Part shown: positions 9,298 to 18,833 of the stretch, in pieces
How positions within the stretch are numbered: position 1 is the first letter of the stretch
Layout: the number at the start of each line of letters is the position of its first letter
Assembly (NCBI RefSeq): GCF_002265875.1
Contig: NZ_NPFA01000009.1
Coordinates: 88,618-152,617, forward strand
Reading direction: 5' to 3'
Length of the DNA: 64,000 nt
From: Marinococcus halophilus
GTDB taxonomy: Bacteria > Bacillota > Bacilli > Bacillales > Marinococcaceae
Translations under genes and position numbers: made by a program
Notes under the pieces: model-generated
The model's input: only the letters and a program-made list of their open reading frames with translations
Told to the model about the DNA's origin: nothing
Databases searched by the model: none

Positions 9298-10611
9298 CTA
9301 CGGTGTTAAAAATAGGAAAAAGATAATAAATACAAAAAACAAAACGTACATAATCGGGTTCAGCTGCTTTCCTCTCCCAGTCAGAACCATCGTGATCGGG
9401 TAGAAGATAAAGCCCATGGCAATACCGGTCGCAATGCTGTAGGTAAGCGGCATGGATACCACGGTTAAAAAAGCCGGCACGGCAATTTCGAGACGATGCC
9501 ACTCAATTAAACGAAGCGACGATACCATCAGCGCCCCAACAATAATAAGAGCCGGAGCCGTTACAGCACTTGTTACTACGCCAAGCAGCGGTGAGAAAAA
9601 CAAAGCGGTAAGGAAAAGCAGCGCTGTAATAATGGAAGCAAAGCCAGTGCGGCCACCGACAGCTACACCAGCTGAAGATTCAATATATGCTGTCGTCGTC
9701 GATGTTCCCAGAATCGAACCGATGACGGTCGCCGATGAGTCGGCCACCAGTGCGCGGCCGGCACGCGGAAGTTTGTTGTCTTTTACAAATCCAGCCTGAT
9801 TGGCTACCGCGAACAACGTCCCTGCTGTATCAAAAAAATCTACGAACAAAAACGTGAGGACAACGATGATGAACCCAATAATAAAGCTTGAGTCCCACGA
9901 AAAGTCAGCAAGAGAGGTGAAAGCCGCTCCGAAGGTCGGGGCAATACTTGGCACCCCGGAGACAATCTGGCCCGGCGGCTGAATCTGGCCCACGAGAATT
10001 CCAGCCAGTGCTGTCACCACCATTCCGTAAAAAATCCCACCGCGGACGCCAAGCGTCATCAGTATGACAGTGACAAGAAGCCCGAATGCCGCAAGAGCAG
10101 CCGGTCCGGAAGTAAGTGTACCGAGCGTGACGAGAGTAGACTCGTCCGCTACCACAATCTGTGCCCCCTGCAGGCCGACAAAGGCGATGAACAGCCCAAT
10201 ACCGGCAGAGACGGCATACTTCAGCTCCTCTGGAATCGCGTTGATAATTTTCTCTCTAATGCCAAATGTTGTTAAACCGATAAAAATCATTCCGGAGCAG
10301 AACACCCCGAATAAAGCAAGCTCCCAGGGAATCCCCATTGTCAGCACCACGGAATATGTGAAAAAGGCATTAAGCCCCATCCCCGGGGCCAGAGCTATCG
10401 GATACCTGGCAAGCAGCCCCATAATTAGTGTCCCAATGGCCGCTGCTAATGCTGTTGCCACAAAAACGGCGGATTCGTTCATTCCGGCTTCGGCTAAAAT
10501 ACTGGGGTTGACGAATAAAATATAAGCCATCGCAAGGAAAGTCGTTAAACCGGCTAACGATTCTTTCTTGTAGTTCGTCTCATTCTTCGCAAATTCAAAA
10601 AAACGATCCAT
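9298..10611 (-). CDS. pbuG: NCS2-family guanine/hypoxanthine permease (PbuG-like)
   Basis: A 437-residue integral membrane transporter of the AzgA/PbuG branch of NCS2, with about 12-14 hydrophobic segments. Typical features are TNYKKESLAGLTTFLAMAY near the N-terminus, an ALAPGMGLNAFF segment (about 77-88), a VDFFDTAGT segment (about 258) and SSAGVAVGGRTG near 313. It imports purine bases. It lies 88 bp downstream of guaA with no terminator between, so it probably shares the guanine-riboswitch-controlled transcript; an AT-rich TATAAT-like stretch in the gap could be a second promoter. Confidence 0.9.
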   Translation of the reverse strand: MDRFFEFAKNETNYKKESLAGLTTFLAMAYILFVNPSILAEAGMNESAVFVATALAAAIGTLIMGLLARYPIALAPGMGLNAFFTYSVVLTMGIPWELALFGVFCSGMIFIGLTTFGIREKIINAIPEELKYAVSAGIGLFIAFVGLQGAQIVVADESTLVTLGTLTSGPAALAAFGLLVTVILMTLGVRGGIFYGMVVTALAGILVGQIQPPGQIVSGVPSIAPTFGAAFTSLADFSWDSSFIIGFIIVVLTFLFVDFFDTAGTLFAVANQAGFVKDNKLPRAGRALVADSSATVIGSILGTSTTTAYIESSAGVAVGGRTGFASIITALLFLTALFFSPLLGVVTSAVTAPALIIVGALMVSSLRLIEWHRLEIAVPAFLTVVSMPLTYSIATGIAMGFIFYPITMVLTGRGKQLNPIMYVLFFVFIIFFLFLTP

Positions 10612-10699
10612 ACTCTTATCTCTTCCTCTCTTTCCTCTCCCCAGGCAAAACTCTCTCTTGTTCTATTATATATTAATCTTGGAGGTTAAGCTGTAAACC

Positions 10700-12244
10700 T
10701 TACTCCCACTCAATCGTCGAAGGCGGCTTAGACGTGACATCATACACTACACGGTTAACGTGCTGGACTTCGTTGACAATTCTTGTGGAAATCTTTTCGA
10801 GAACGTCATATGGAATACGGGCCCAATCTGAAGTCATACCGTCAATCGACGTAACCGCCCGAATACCGACAGTGTAGTCATACGTACGGCTGTCGCCCAT
10901 CACGCCAACACTTCTCATATCCGGGAGCGCCGTGAAGTACTGCCAGATTTCACGGTCAAGGCCGGCATTTTTGATTTCTTCCCGCAGTATATAATCTGAT
11001 TCACGCACAATTTCAAGCTTCTCCTCCGTGATCTCTCCGAGCACACGAATACCCAGTCCCGGCCCTGGGAACGGCTGCCGCCAAACAATTTCATCCGGCA
11101 CTCCAAGTTCCGTGCCGAGCTTGCGGACTTCATCTTTAAACAGCGTATTTAAAGGTTCAATCAGATCAAATTTCATGTCCTCCGGCAGGCCGCCAACATT
11201 ATGGTGGGATTTAATCGTCTGTGCTGTATCCGTTCCGCTTTCAATAACGTCTGTATACAGCGTACCCTGAACAAGAAAATCCACATTTTCAAGCTTTCCT
11301 GCCTCTTCTTCAAACACGTATATGAATTCATTACCGATAATTTTCCGTTTTTGTTCTGGATCACTCACGCCGTTGAGCTGATCGAGAAAACGTTTTGCCG
11401 CGTCTATTTTCACGATATTCATTTGAAAACCACGTCCAAGAGACTCCATAACGCCTGTAGCTTCCTCTTTGCGCAGCAGGCCGTGATCGATAAACATACA
11501 TGTAAGCTGGTCCCCGATTGCCCTATGAACAAGTGCTGCGGCTACCGAGCTGTCCACACCGCCACTCAATGCGCAAAGAACATTACGGCTGCCCACCTGC
11601 TCACGAATAACGTCCACCTGCTCATCGATGAAATTTGCCATTGTCCATTCGCTTGAGCATCCGCAAATACGGTAAGCAAAGTTTTTCAGCATGTCATCGC
11701 CAAACTGAGTGTGGCGTACTTCCGGATGGAATTGAACGCCATACATTTTCTTTTCCGGAGCACTCATGGAAGCTACCGGACATGATGGGTTGGTTGCATC
11801 CACCGTAAAACCTTCCGGCGGCTCGACAATTAAGTCCCCATGACTCATCCACACGTTCTGGGTTTTCGGCAGGCCTTCAAATAGCACCGGGTTCGCCTGC
11901 ACATGAATATTTGCCTTGCCGTACTCCCTATGCTGGGCTTTTTCCACTTTTCCTCCGTAATGCAGCGTCATCAGCTGCATACCGTAGCAAATTCCCAAAA
12001 TAGGAATATCCAGGTCAAAAATAGCTGGATCACAGGTAAGCGCGCCTTCGGCATACGCGCTGTTCGGGCCGCCGGAAAAGATAATCCCCGCTGGATTTAA
12101 TTCTTTAATTTTTTCTGCGCTGATCGTATTCGGATGCAGCTCACTAAAAACGCCGAGATCCCTGATTCTGCGTGTAATCAATTGATTATACTGGCCGCCA
12201 AAGTCCAGGACAATAATCGTTTCACTGATATTTCCTACGCTCAT
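10700..12244 (-). CDS. guaA: GMP synthase (glutamine-hydrolysing)
   Basis: A 514-residue enzyme making GMP from XMP, glutamine and ATP. The class I amidotransferase domain has GICYGMQL with the catalytic Cys (about 86) and the QFHPEV segment (about 171). The ATP-pyrophosphatase domain has [11 protein letters not shown] (about 227), and the C-terminal dimerisation domain ends in TIEWE, as is typical. It has full length. It follows a riboswitch and terminator in its leader, so high guanine should switch it off. Gene order yeaC-yeaD-yebA-guaA-pbuG matches B. subtilis. Confidence 0.97.
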   Translation of the reverse strand: MSVGNISETIIVLDFGGQYNQLITRRIRDLGVFSELHPNTISAEKIKELNPAGIIFSGGPNSAYAEGALTCDPAIFDLDIPILGICYGMQLMTLHYGGKVEKAQHREYGKANIHVQANPVLFEGLPKTQNVWMSHGDLIVEPPEGFTVDATNPSCPVASMSAPEKKMYGVQFHPEVRHTQFGDDMLKNFAYRICGCSSEWTMANFIDEQVDVIREQVGSRNVLCALSGGVDSSVAAALVHRAIGDQLTCMFIDHGLLRKEEATGVMESLGRGFQMNIVKIDAAKRFLDQLNGVSDPEQKRKIIGNEFIYVFEEEAGKLENVDFLVQGTLYTDVIESGTDTAQTIKSHHNVGGLPEDMKFDLIEPLNTLFKDEVRKLGTELGVPDEIVWRQPFPGPGLGIRVLGEITEEKLEIVRESDYILREEIKNAGLDREIWQYFTALPDMRSVGVMGDSRTYDYTVGIRAVTSIDGMTSDWARIPYDVLEKISTRIVNEVQHVNRVVYDVTSKPPSTIEWE

Positions 12245-12390
12245 TGTTTTTACCCCTAACTGTTTTTCAAATATGTACGTGCAAGGTTTACTTTAAAGGA
12301 ATGACCGCTTCCCGGCAACTGTCTGATTTCGATTGCAGCTCCCCGGGCCTCGGATGTTTCAATAATAATTTTTCCTTCGCAGACCAAAAA

Positions 12391-12421
12391 AAGCTGCTTT
12401 CGTAATATACGAAAGCAGCTT
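12391..12421 (-). terminator. riboswitch-controlled terminator upstream of guaA
   Basis: A 13-base near-perfect stem built on AAGCTGCTTTCG with an A/T loop. On the minus strand it is followed by seven T. It lies about 50 bases downstream of the guanine aptamer and 146 bases before the guaA start. This is the expected expression platform for a transcription-terminating riboswitch. Confidence 0.88.
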
Positions 12422-12471
12422 CAACTTGGAGACATACGGTTAGGCTTCTGCTGCCGACTGCCTCTCACTGC

Positions 12472-12539
12472 CCTCGTAGTCCAGCCATTTTCCGGCGGCC
12501 GGGTAGAGACATTTGGGCCTGATCCCAAACTATACGAGG
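12472..12539 (-). promoter_or_regulatory. purine (guanine-type) riboswitch aptamer
   Basis: On the minus strand the P1 helix is CCTCGTA paired with TACGAGG. P2 is TTGGG with CCCAA, P3 is a CCGG-rich helix, and the joining region between P2 and P3 carries the conserved TCTCTAC-like bases. The base before the 3' P1 strand, in GGACTACGAGG, is C at the specificity position. In characterised family members C means guanine/hypoxanthine and U means adenine. With the terminator downstream this predicts shut-off of guaA-pbuG by guanine. Confidence 0.92.
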
Positions 12540-12588
12540 TATTCACCTGTAAACATGAAATAAATTTTAACAGCCGGCTTCAGGCCGG

Positions 12589-14739
12589 TCAAGAACGGAT
12601 TTTCTTTACCATTCGTTTCCATATTGTCACTGTTTCCGGCTCGGCTCCGTCACCTGTTTTGCGTCCGTAATACAGTCGCTCATATTTTTCCGTCAGACGC
12701 TCCATATCGCTTGTGTCATAGACTTCGTCCACCCGTCCAGCAAATTCCCGCAGCGTTTCGCCAGCATTTCGTTTTACGCGCGCTGACTGCAGAAGCCGTA
12801 TCAGGGCCTGATAGGCGTTCATAAATTCTTTATCAGACCTCATGTGACGGTATTTGAAAAGAAGATAGGCACTCAGCAGCTTTTTCCGGAAGAGCCATCC
12901 CGCTCCAACGAGGAGAACTGCTGTTGTAAGCAGCGCCCATAGCAGAAGCTTCCAGTCGAAGCTTTCTTCTCCGGATGCATCCTCCTGTTCATCGCCTACA
13001 TTCCCTGCCTCAGGTGCTGCCTCTTCTTCTTCAGGAGCGGCTTCCTCTTCCTGCGGCTCCTCTTCTTCAATTTCTGGAGCTTCTTCTGCAGCTTCATTGT
13101 TTTCATACGTGTAGTTAAAATCTGAGGAAAAACCTTTCGTCGGTTCAAACGGCACCCATCCGACCTCAGGAAAATACACCTCCACCCAGGAATGCGCATT
13201 TTCATTTGTGACCTCTATCTCATTTTCATTTCCCGGCGCCTGGTCACCTTCTGTGAAACCTTTGACCCAGCGCGTGGGTATATCAAGCGTCCGAAGCAGC
13301 ACAGCCATCGAAGTCGAATAGTTATCACAATAACCGGCGCGTGATTCAAACAAGAACTGGCTTACGTAATCCCCGCCTTCCGATGGAGCTGGAATATTTG
13401 TCGTTTGGTAGGAAAAATCAGGGCCCCGTAAATATCTTTCCACCGTTCTCGCTTTCGCATAGCGGTTGTCATCATCAGCTGTAAGGTCTTCAGCAAGCTC
13501 CTGAATTTCTCCAGGCAGATCCTCCGGTAACTGTGTAAAATATTCGGTGATTTCTTCCGGGTCCTCTGTATTATCAGTAACGGCGCTCATCTCTTCCACT
13601 GGAAAATCTGCCGTTTCATACGCTACAGTATAATTATTTAATGATGCCGCTTCCCCTTCGGCCCCAAATGATACCTGGGTAGTCCAAGCATTCGCTGACG
13701 TTTCCACGTCTTCTTCAATAGACAAAAAAGAGCCCGGATAAAAGGCAAAATCAAACTCCTGGGTTTCCGCCATTTCAATATTTACTTCCTGTTCTTCTGT
13801 TTCGATACTTTCATCGTATAAACCAGCTTCTAAAGACGTTTCGCCAGGGGTATCTATTTCCCAACCAAGGCCGGTATATACGTTTTTTGCTTCCCCCCGC
13901 CAATATCCGTTAATATCCCCGGAGGCTGTAAACACCGGCATATCACTCATTTGAAAGCCGCCGCCCAGCCGTTCATCGGTACCGTCATATCCAATCTTCT
14001 GCACGCCCTGGGAGCTTCCGGTGCTGCTCTCCCCCCATGTTAAAAACGGAACGGGGTCAGGCCACCGGGGTTCGCTTTTAGGAGCAAGCACCCCTACACC
14101 TCCGGCAGTAATTAAAAAGGCAGCCATAATCAGCGTCCACCGTACAAAAATTGTTCTCTGGGCCTTCCTGTCTGTTGCGCGTAACACAATACGCTCCCAC
14201 TGAAGCAGCCCCAAAAGCAGAAACCCTATAACGAAGGTACGTATAATCGCAAACATTCCATCGTACTCAAAGAATGTATCCATTACCCCAATATAAATAA
14301 TTGTGAATGTCAGAAACAGTAAAATCCTGCGAGACTGCACCACCCAAAAATAAATCAAGTAGCTCATGATAGCGAGCAGAAGCATAAACAGTACACTCCG
14401 GAACATATCTGTCAGTGCATACCATTGGCCGCTGATGATATAAACAACGTTTGTCTGCACTTCCGCCACCATAGAAACCAGCCAGTTCAGCTGCAGCGGC
14501 GACCCCTCATAAAAAACGCTGTTTACCCCTGCCATTATAATCAGCAGTACACTGCCAACTACTGCCCACCAGGGCGGACGCAGATAAATTACAATAAAAA
14601 ACGCTGCAGAAACCAACATAAACACGGTCACTGACCCTGTTCCGGTTGCTTCCGGCAAAGGGAGCAGCCATTCTGCCAATAGAAAATAACCAAGAATATA
14701 AACAATCAACTTTTTCCAGGTATGCTCCGGTTTAACCAA
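12589..14739 (-). CDS. yebA: transglutaminase-domain membrane protein (YebA/TgpA-like)
   Basis: A 716-residue protein. About seven N-terminal membrane helices (up to about residue 215) precede an extracellular region with a transglutaminase-like core: AGYCDNYSTSMAVLLRTL (Cys near 471), NAHSWVEVYFP (His near 515) and an Asp/Glu-bearing PFEPTKGF. A Glu/Pro/Ala-rich linker (about 553-600) leads to another membrane helix and a cytoplasmic DUF4129-like tail. TTG at 14739 is preceded by AGGAGG nine bases upstream. With the MoxR ATPase and DUF58 protein it forms the common MoxR-DUF58-transglutaminase module, thought to act in envelope protein maturation or assembly. The strongly acidic linker fits a salt-adapted surface protein. 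Confidence 0.9.
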   Translation of the reverse strand: MVKPEHTWKKLIVYILGYFLLAEWLLPLPEATGTGSVTVFMLVSAAFFIVIYLRPPWWAVVGSVLLIIMAGVNSVFYEGSPLQLNWLVSMVAEVQTNVVYIISGQWYALTDMFRSVLFMLLLAIMSYLIYFWVVQSRRILLFLTFTIIYIGVMDTFFEYDGMFAIIRTFVIGFLLLGLLQWERIVLRATDRKAQRTIFVRWTLIMAAFLITAGGVGVLAPKSEPRWPDPVPFLTWGESSTGSSQGVQKIGYDGTDERLGGGFQMSDMPVFTASGDINGYWRGEAKNVYTGLGWEIDTPGETSLEAGLYDESIETEEQEVNIEMAETQEFDFAFYPGSFLSIEEDVETSANAWTTQVSFGAEGEAASLNNYTVAYETADFPVEEMSAVTDNTEDPEEITEYFTQLPEDLPGEIQELAEDLTADDDNRYAKARTVERYLRGPDFSYQTTNIPAPSEGGDYVSQFLFESRAGYCDNYSTSMAVLLRTLDIPTRWVKGFTEGDQAPGNENEIEVTNENAHSWVEVYFPEVGWVPFEPTKGFSSDFNYTYENNEAAEEAPEIEEEEPQEEEAAPEEEEAAPEAGNVGDEQEDASGEESFDWKLLLWALLTTAVLLVGAGWLFRKKLLSAYLLFKYRHMRSDKEFMNAYQALIRLLQSARVKRNAGETLREFAGRVDEVYDTSDMERLTEKYERLYYGRKTGDGAEPETVTIWKRMVKKIRS

Positions 14740-14754
14740 ATAATTATGCCTCCT

Positions 14755-15939
14755 CTATAGCACCTCAAAGCCAGCATCCCCCGGCTGAACATAGTAAATA
14801 TGAATATTGGCATGCCGCAGCGCTTCCACACTTTCACGGCGGGAGAACCCGCTTTCGTCAGGAAGCAGTGCTACAATAATTGAACGCTTTTGCCCGGCCC
14901 ACTGCTTTAACTCTTTGATTCTAGTATTAGTTAGTACCGGGGTCACGTAAATTAACGCTTCAAGCCCCGGGGCTTTTCTTAAAAACGGCGAAGCTTCCGT
15001 TTCTGGAATCAACTCCACATACGCCAGGCCTTGATAAATACGCTGGAAATGCTCCTTCGAGGTGTCTGGCTGCTGCAGGGGCTGTTCGGAAGCCGTGACC
15101 CCGTAACCAACGGGCATCTTCGTTTGGTAGGCGTATTCGGTTAACGAAGCAGCAAATTCCACCGCTGCTTCAAATGGCTCAGCAGACATATCAGCTGCAT
15201 TTTCAAGCAGCAGAAAATAACCCTCTCCTTTTTCAGCTTCAAATTCTTTTGTAACAAGTTTTCCAGCTCGGGCTGTCACTTTCCAGTCAATATTGGCCAT
15301 CCGGTCCCCGGGTGTATAATCTCTGACCCCTGCCACGTTGACAGATTCGTTTTTTATCCGCTGCGAAAGCGATACTGATTCTGAAGAATTGTCTGCCGCC
15401 GTATTCCAGTTTGCCAGCTTTCTCATTCTTGGAAGTACTACTACCGTCGAAGACACCGAAATGTCATAGTCTTTTTCTACAAAGCCAAACAAGTCGCCGG
15501 AACGGACTTGGAGATAGTCGATGCTGTGCTTTCCCCGTCTTCTTCCCCTCAGGCTGTACGAATAGGATACCCGCTTTTGAAAAAAAGGAAAAACCAGAGT
15601 TTCAGCTGACGCTTCCCAATCCCGGACTCCATATGGCTGATGATCCCGAATTTTTACATACATCAGCGGAAGCGGAATTCTTTTCTCTAACGTCACTACA
15701 GCCTCTGTGTGCCCGTTAAATGAAAGCATCTCAGCACCGAGCCTGCGCTCAGCCTTTAAAGAACGGAGGGGATAAACTAATAATAACAATTGCATCACTG
15801 CAAGGGTCGTTACACTGTAGAACAAAAACCAGCTGACAAACCCCCCTTGAAACATGGCGTAAATAAATAATACAGCTAATGCAGCCACAACAGCTGCCAG
15901 CTGCATTACTTTTCTGCCAATTCGCAAAAACCGTTTCAT
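14755..15939 (-). CDS. yeaD: DUF58-domain protein (YeaD-like)
   Basis: A 394-residue protein with two N-terminal membrane helices (about 13-55) and a DUF58 domain in the middle, recognised by RDYTPGDRMANIDWKVTARAGKLVTKEFE (start near 204), which is related to vWA folds. It overlaps the MoxR ATPase gene by four bases and precedes the transglutaminase gene by 15 bases. It is presumed to work with both partners at the membrane; the molecular role is not known. Confidence 0.88.
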   Translation of the reverse strand: MKRFLRIGRKVMQLAAVVAALAVLFIYAMFQGGFVSWFLFYSVTTLAVMQLLLLVYPLRSLKAERRLGAEMLSFNGHTEAVVTLEKRIPLPLMYVKIRDHQPYGVRDWEASAETLVFPFFQKRVSYSYSLRGRRRGKHSIDYLQVRSGDLFGFVEKDYDISVSSTVVVLPRMRKLANWNTAADNSSESVSLSQRIKNESVNVAGVRDYTPGDRMANIDWKVTARAGKLVTKEFEAEKGEGYFLLLENAADMSAEPFEAAVEFAASLTEYAYQTKMPVGYGVTASEQPLQQPDTSKEHFQRIYQGLAYVELIPETEASPFLRKAPGLEALIYVTPVLTNTRIKELKQWAGQKRSIIVALLPDESGFSRRESVEALRHANIHIYYVQPGDAGFEVL

Positions 15940-16898
15940 GGCCGTACCGCCGAATCACTGTCCGAGGAAGGCACGCGAAGACTTGATAAGATATCTCTCA
16001 CCACGCTCTCCCCGTCTTTGTCCGCCATCTGCTGATCTGTCTGCAGAATGAGACGGTGCCCCATTACAAAGGGAGCAAGATACTTTACATCATCGGGTGT
16101 CACGTAGTCTCTTCCCCTCACAAAAGCATACGCCTGTGATACCTTCATCAGCGCAATGGAACCCCTCGGACTTACACCAAGATAAATATCGCGGTGGTTT
16201 CTGCTTTCCCGCACGATAGAGACAATGTACTGTTTCACCGAATGATCCACATGTACATCTTTCACGAGTTCCTGAGCCTTCAAGACATCTTCAAGGCTCA
16301 TAACAGAGGAGAGCTCGTCAATCGGATGTGTAAATTCCACCCGTTCGAGCACTTTGATTTCTTGTTCTTCTGTCGGGTAACCGAGGCGCAGCTTAAAGAG
16401 GAAGCGGTCGAGCTGCGCTTCCGGAAGAGGATACGTCCCCCCGTATTCCACAGGATTCTGTGTCGCCATCACGAAAAATAAACGCTCAAGTTTTCGCGTC
16501 TCCCCGTCCACCGTCACGCTTTTTTCCTCCAGAGCCTCCAGCAGAGCCGACTGTGTTTTTGGAGAGGTACGGTTAATTTCGTCTGCCAGCAGAACGTTTC
16601 CCATTAAAGGGCCGGGGCGGAATTCAAACTCCATCGTCCGCTGATTGTATATAGAAACGCCTGTAACGTCTGACGGGAGAAGATCCGGAGTGAATTGTAT
16701 TCGTTTAAAACTAGCGCCAATGGACCTGGCAATTGCCCGTACCATCATCGTCTTTCCCACGCCGGGGACATCTTCAAGCAGAATATGCCCGCCGGCCAGG
16801 AGTGCAGTCAGGCTCAATTCAATCTCAGCTTTTTTTCCGACTACAACCTGCTGCACGTTTTCGATGACACGCTGCAACGCTTCACGTTCGTTCACCAA
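15936..16898 (-). CDS. yeaC: MoxR-family AAA+ ATPase (YeaC-like)
   Basis: A 320-residue AAA+ protein. Walker A is GVGKTMM (about 45-51), Walker B LLADEINR (about 108), followed by the MoxR signature TQNPVEYGGTYPLPEAQLDRF and a sensor-2 region SPRGSIAL near 245. It likely acts as a chaperone that activates the vWA-like DUF58 partner. The start is TTG at 16898 after a GGGGGAG site, with GTG three bases later as alternative. It is the first gene of a three-gene unit on the minus strand. Confidence 0.9.
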   Translation of the reverse strand: MVNEREALQRVIENVQQVVVGKKAEIELSLTALLAGGHILLEDVPGVGKTMMVRAIARSIGASFKRIQFTPDLLPSDVTGVSIYNQRTMEFEFRPGPLMGNVLLADEINRTSPKTQSALLEALEEKSVTVDGETRKLERLFFVMATQNPVEYGGTYPLPEAQLDRFLFKLRLGYPTEEQEIKVLERVEFTHPIDELSSVMSLEDVLKAQELVKDVHVDHSVKQYIVSIVRESRNHRDIYLGVSPRGSIALMKVSQAYAFVRGRDYVTPDDVKYLAPFVMGHRLILQTDQQMADKDGESVVRDILSSLRVPSSDSDSAVRP

Positions 16899-16987
16899 TA
16901 TCTTTCTCCCCCTATTATTGTATATACTCTCGCTCTATAATTCATATTAATCTTATCACAATTACTCTGTCCGCGGAAGAAAACCGG

Positions 16988-17437
16988 CTACTCCTCCTCC
17001 CGGTGTTCAGGCAGTATTTTTCTGCGTTCAACCGGTGATTTCAGTACGATCGATGTATTAATGTTTCCATAGGAAATCAGGGTATCGACCAGCTCCCTTA
17101 AGCTTTCCATCCCCTCTACTGCCGCTTTAATAAAATAGCTGACCTCGCCGGTCACACGGTGACACTCAAGCACGCGGGTATCCTCTGCGATCATTTTTTC
17201 AAAATGCTGAATGGTGTCCTTCAGTTCGCTTACCTGAATCATGAGCAGCGTGTCCCGACCTACAGCAGCCGGCGGAACCACGGCACTAAACTGATCAATA
17301 ATTCCTTTTTCCTGCAGCCTTATCATTCGTTCTGACACGCTTGGACGGCTTAAATTTAATTTTTTGGATAAATCACTTACGGATATTCTCCCATCCTCCT
17401 GGAGGATCTCAAGCATGCTTACATCAATTCGATCCAT
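16988..17437 (-). CDS. Lrp/AsnC-family transcriptional regulator
   Basis: A 149-residue regulator with an N-terminal winged helix (ILQEDGRISVSDLSKKLNLSRPSVSERM, about 10-37) and a C-terminal RAM/AsnC effector domain containing TGEVSYFIKAAVEGMESL (about 99). It is transcribed away from a YitT-like membrane gene 153 bp away; this divergent arrangement suggests it controls that gene and itself. The effector is unknown, with an amino acid most likely from family precedent. Confidence 0.88.
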   Translation of the reverse strand: MDRIDVSMLEILQEDGRISVSDLSKKLNLSRPSVSERMIRLQEKGIIDQFSAVVPPAAVGRDTLLMIQVSELKDTIQHFEKMIAEDTRVLECHRVTGEVSYFIKAAVEGMESLRELVDTLISYGNINTSIVLKSPVERRKILPEHREEE

Positions 17438-17590
17438 CTAAACGCACTTCACCTTTCTTATTGAATATAAATAACCAAATATGTATTCATTTTTATTAAT
17501 ATACGGATGATTCTCCTTCATATAATCATTCACTCGCTCCTTATTATTCCTTATAATTAAAGTAACCTATTGTTGAAGGAGAGACGACCG

Positions 17591-18226
17591 TTGATAAACA
17601 TAACCAATCTACTACAAGTCCTCGCCGGATGTTTGTTAGCTGCCTTCGGCATTATTCTGCTTCAGCACGCTGATTTAGTCACAGGAGGCACCGCAGGCCT
17701 GGCGCTTGGATTAACGTATTTACTCCCGCTATCTTTTTCAGCCGTGTTCTTTTTGATTAACCTGCCTTTTTACGTGTTTTCTATCGTGCATATGGGGTGG
17801 AAGTTCACGTTGAATACGATCGCCGCCGTGTCTCTGCTTTCCGCTCTTACAAGCCTTGATTATTTTCTTCCTGCTTTCAGTATACACCCTGCTGCCGGAG
17901 CCATTTTCGGCGGTATCAGCATAGGAGCAGGCATTTCGATTTTATTTATGAATAACACCTCGCTTGGAGGCGCGAACATACTCGCTTTATTCCTTCAGCG
18001 GCGTCTCCAGTGGAACCCCGGTAAAGTCAATTTATCTTTTGATGTAATTGCTGTAGCTGTAGGACTCGCTTCTGTCGGCTTAATCACAGGCGCTTACTCC
18101 ACGCTTTCCATTATAGCCACCGCTTTTGTCCTCAGTACAGCTAAAGGAAAAATTGCCGCTTCGCGGCCCCTTGCAAGCCCGAAGCCACGTTCTTCACGAC
18201 AGGGCGGTTTAATTGAAAAGCAATAA
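17591..18226 (+). CDS. YitT-family membrane protein
   Basis: A 211-residue protein with about five membrane segments and the LLQHADLVTGGTAGLALGLTY motif near the start typical of the YitT/YczE (DUF161) family. Most homologues carry a C-terminal cytoplasmic DUF2179 domain; here the protein stops after the membrane part plus a short basic tail, as the shorter members do. TTG at 17591 is chosen because AAGGAG lies nine bases upstream. It is divergent from an Lrp-type regulator that probably controls it. The function of the family is unknown. Confidence 0.75.
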   Translation: MINITNLLQVLAGCLLAAFGIILLQHADLVTGGTAGLALGLTYLLPLSFSAVFFLINLPFYVFSIVHMGWKFTLNTIAAVSLLSALTSLDYFLPAFSIHPAAGAIFGGISIGAGISILFMNNTSLGGANILALFLQRRLQWNPGKVNLSFDVIAVAVGLASVGLITGAYSTLSIIATAFVLSTAKGKIAASRPLASPKPRSSRQGGLIEKQ

Positions 18227-18230
18227 GCCA

Positions 18231-18260
18231 AAAGCAGCTTCCCATGGGAGGCTGCTTTTT
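18231..18260 (+). terminator. bidirectional terminator between yitT-like gene and fic
   Basis: AAAGCAGC / GCTGCTTT stem enclosing CCCATGGG, with T-rich ends on the plus strand. The fic stop codon lies at its right edge, so it may serve both genes. Confidence 0.75.
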
Positions 18261-18832
18261 CAGCTTTCGATCAACCCTTCCACCAGTGCTCCAGCGGCTT
18301 TATTTTCATCGTCATCCACGGAGGCTTCAAACAGTCTTTTCTGTTGAACAGGGGTATAGTTCATATCGTAGCCGTGGTGCCAGGCAAGCTGGCGAATAAA
18401 CTCCCGCTGCATTCTACCGTTCCCCTCCCGAAATGGATGAATGTGGTTAAGGTCATTGTAGATTGGGGCAAAGGCTTCGGCAAAAGCTTCCCTTTCTGCA
18501 TACGTTTTTTGATTTTTTTCCTGGACAGACTCCTTGAGGTGGCGCAGGCCCCGGTCAATAAACGCTGCGGGCAGAAAGGATGTTCTTCCTTTAGCAAGAT
18601 CCACCGTACGGAACTCTCCTGCCCAGGCGTATACATCGGAAAACAGCCGACGGTGAATACGCCGTATATGCTCTTCATCGAAGGATCCCAGCACTTTTTT
18701 TGCCGTCATCATCTGCTGCAGACGGTACGTAGTAATAATCTGTTCGATTTTCTCTGCTTTGGCTTTTTCCCGAAAATTCATCTTGTTCACAAGCACGCCG
18801 CTGTCCCCATACGTATAATAGGATTCACCCAT
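18260..18832 (-). CDS. Fic-domain toxin (AMP-transferase fold)
   Basis: A 190-residue protein with the canonical catalytic motif HPFREGNGR at 132-140, including the catalytic His and the Arg that binds the ATP gamma phosphate. The flap region TSFLPAA lies near 84-90. Fic enzymes transfer AMP or related groups from nucleotides to hydroxyl side chains of target proteins. The gene starts two bases after the stop codon of a small gene carrying the SxxxEG inhibitory motif, making it a class I Fic toxin-antitoxin module. The target protein cannot be inferred. Confidence 0.92.
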   Translation of the reverse strand: MGESYYTYGDSGVLVNKMNFREKAKAEKIEQIITTYRLQQMMTAKKVLGSFDEEHIRRIHRRLFSDVYAWAGEFRTVDLAKGRTSFLPAAFIDRGLRHLKESVQEKNQKTYAEREAFAEAFAPIYNDLNHIHPFREGNGRMQREFIRQLAWHHGYDMNYTPVQQKRLFEASVDDDENKAAGALVEGLIES

Positions 18833-18833
18833 A

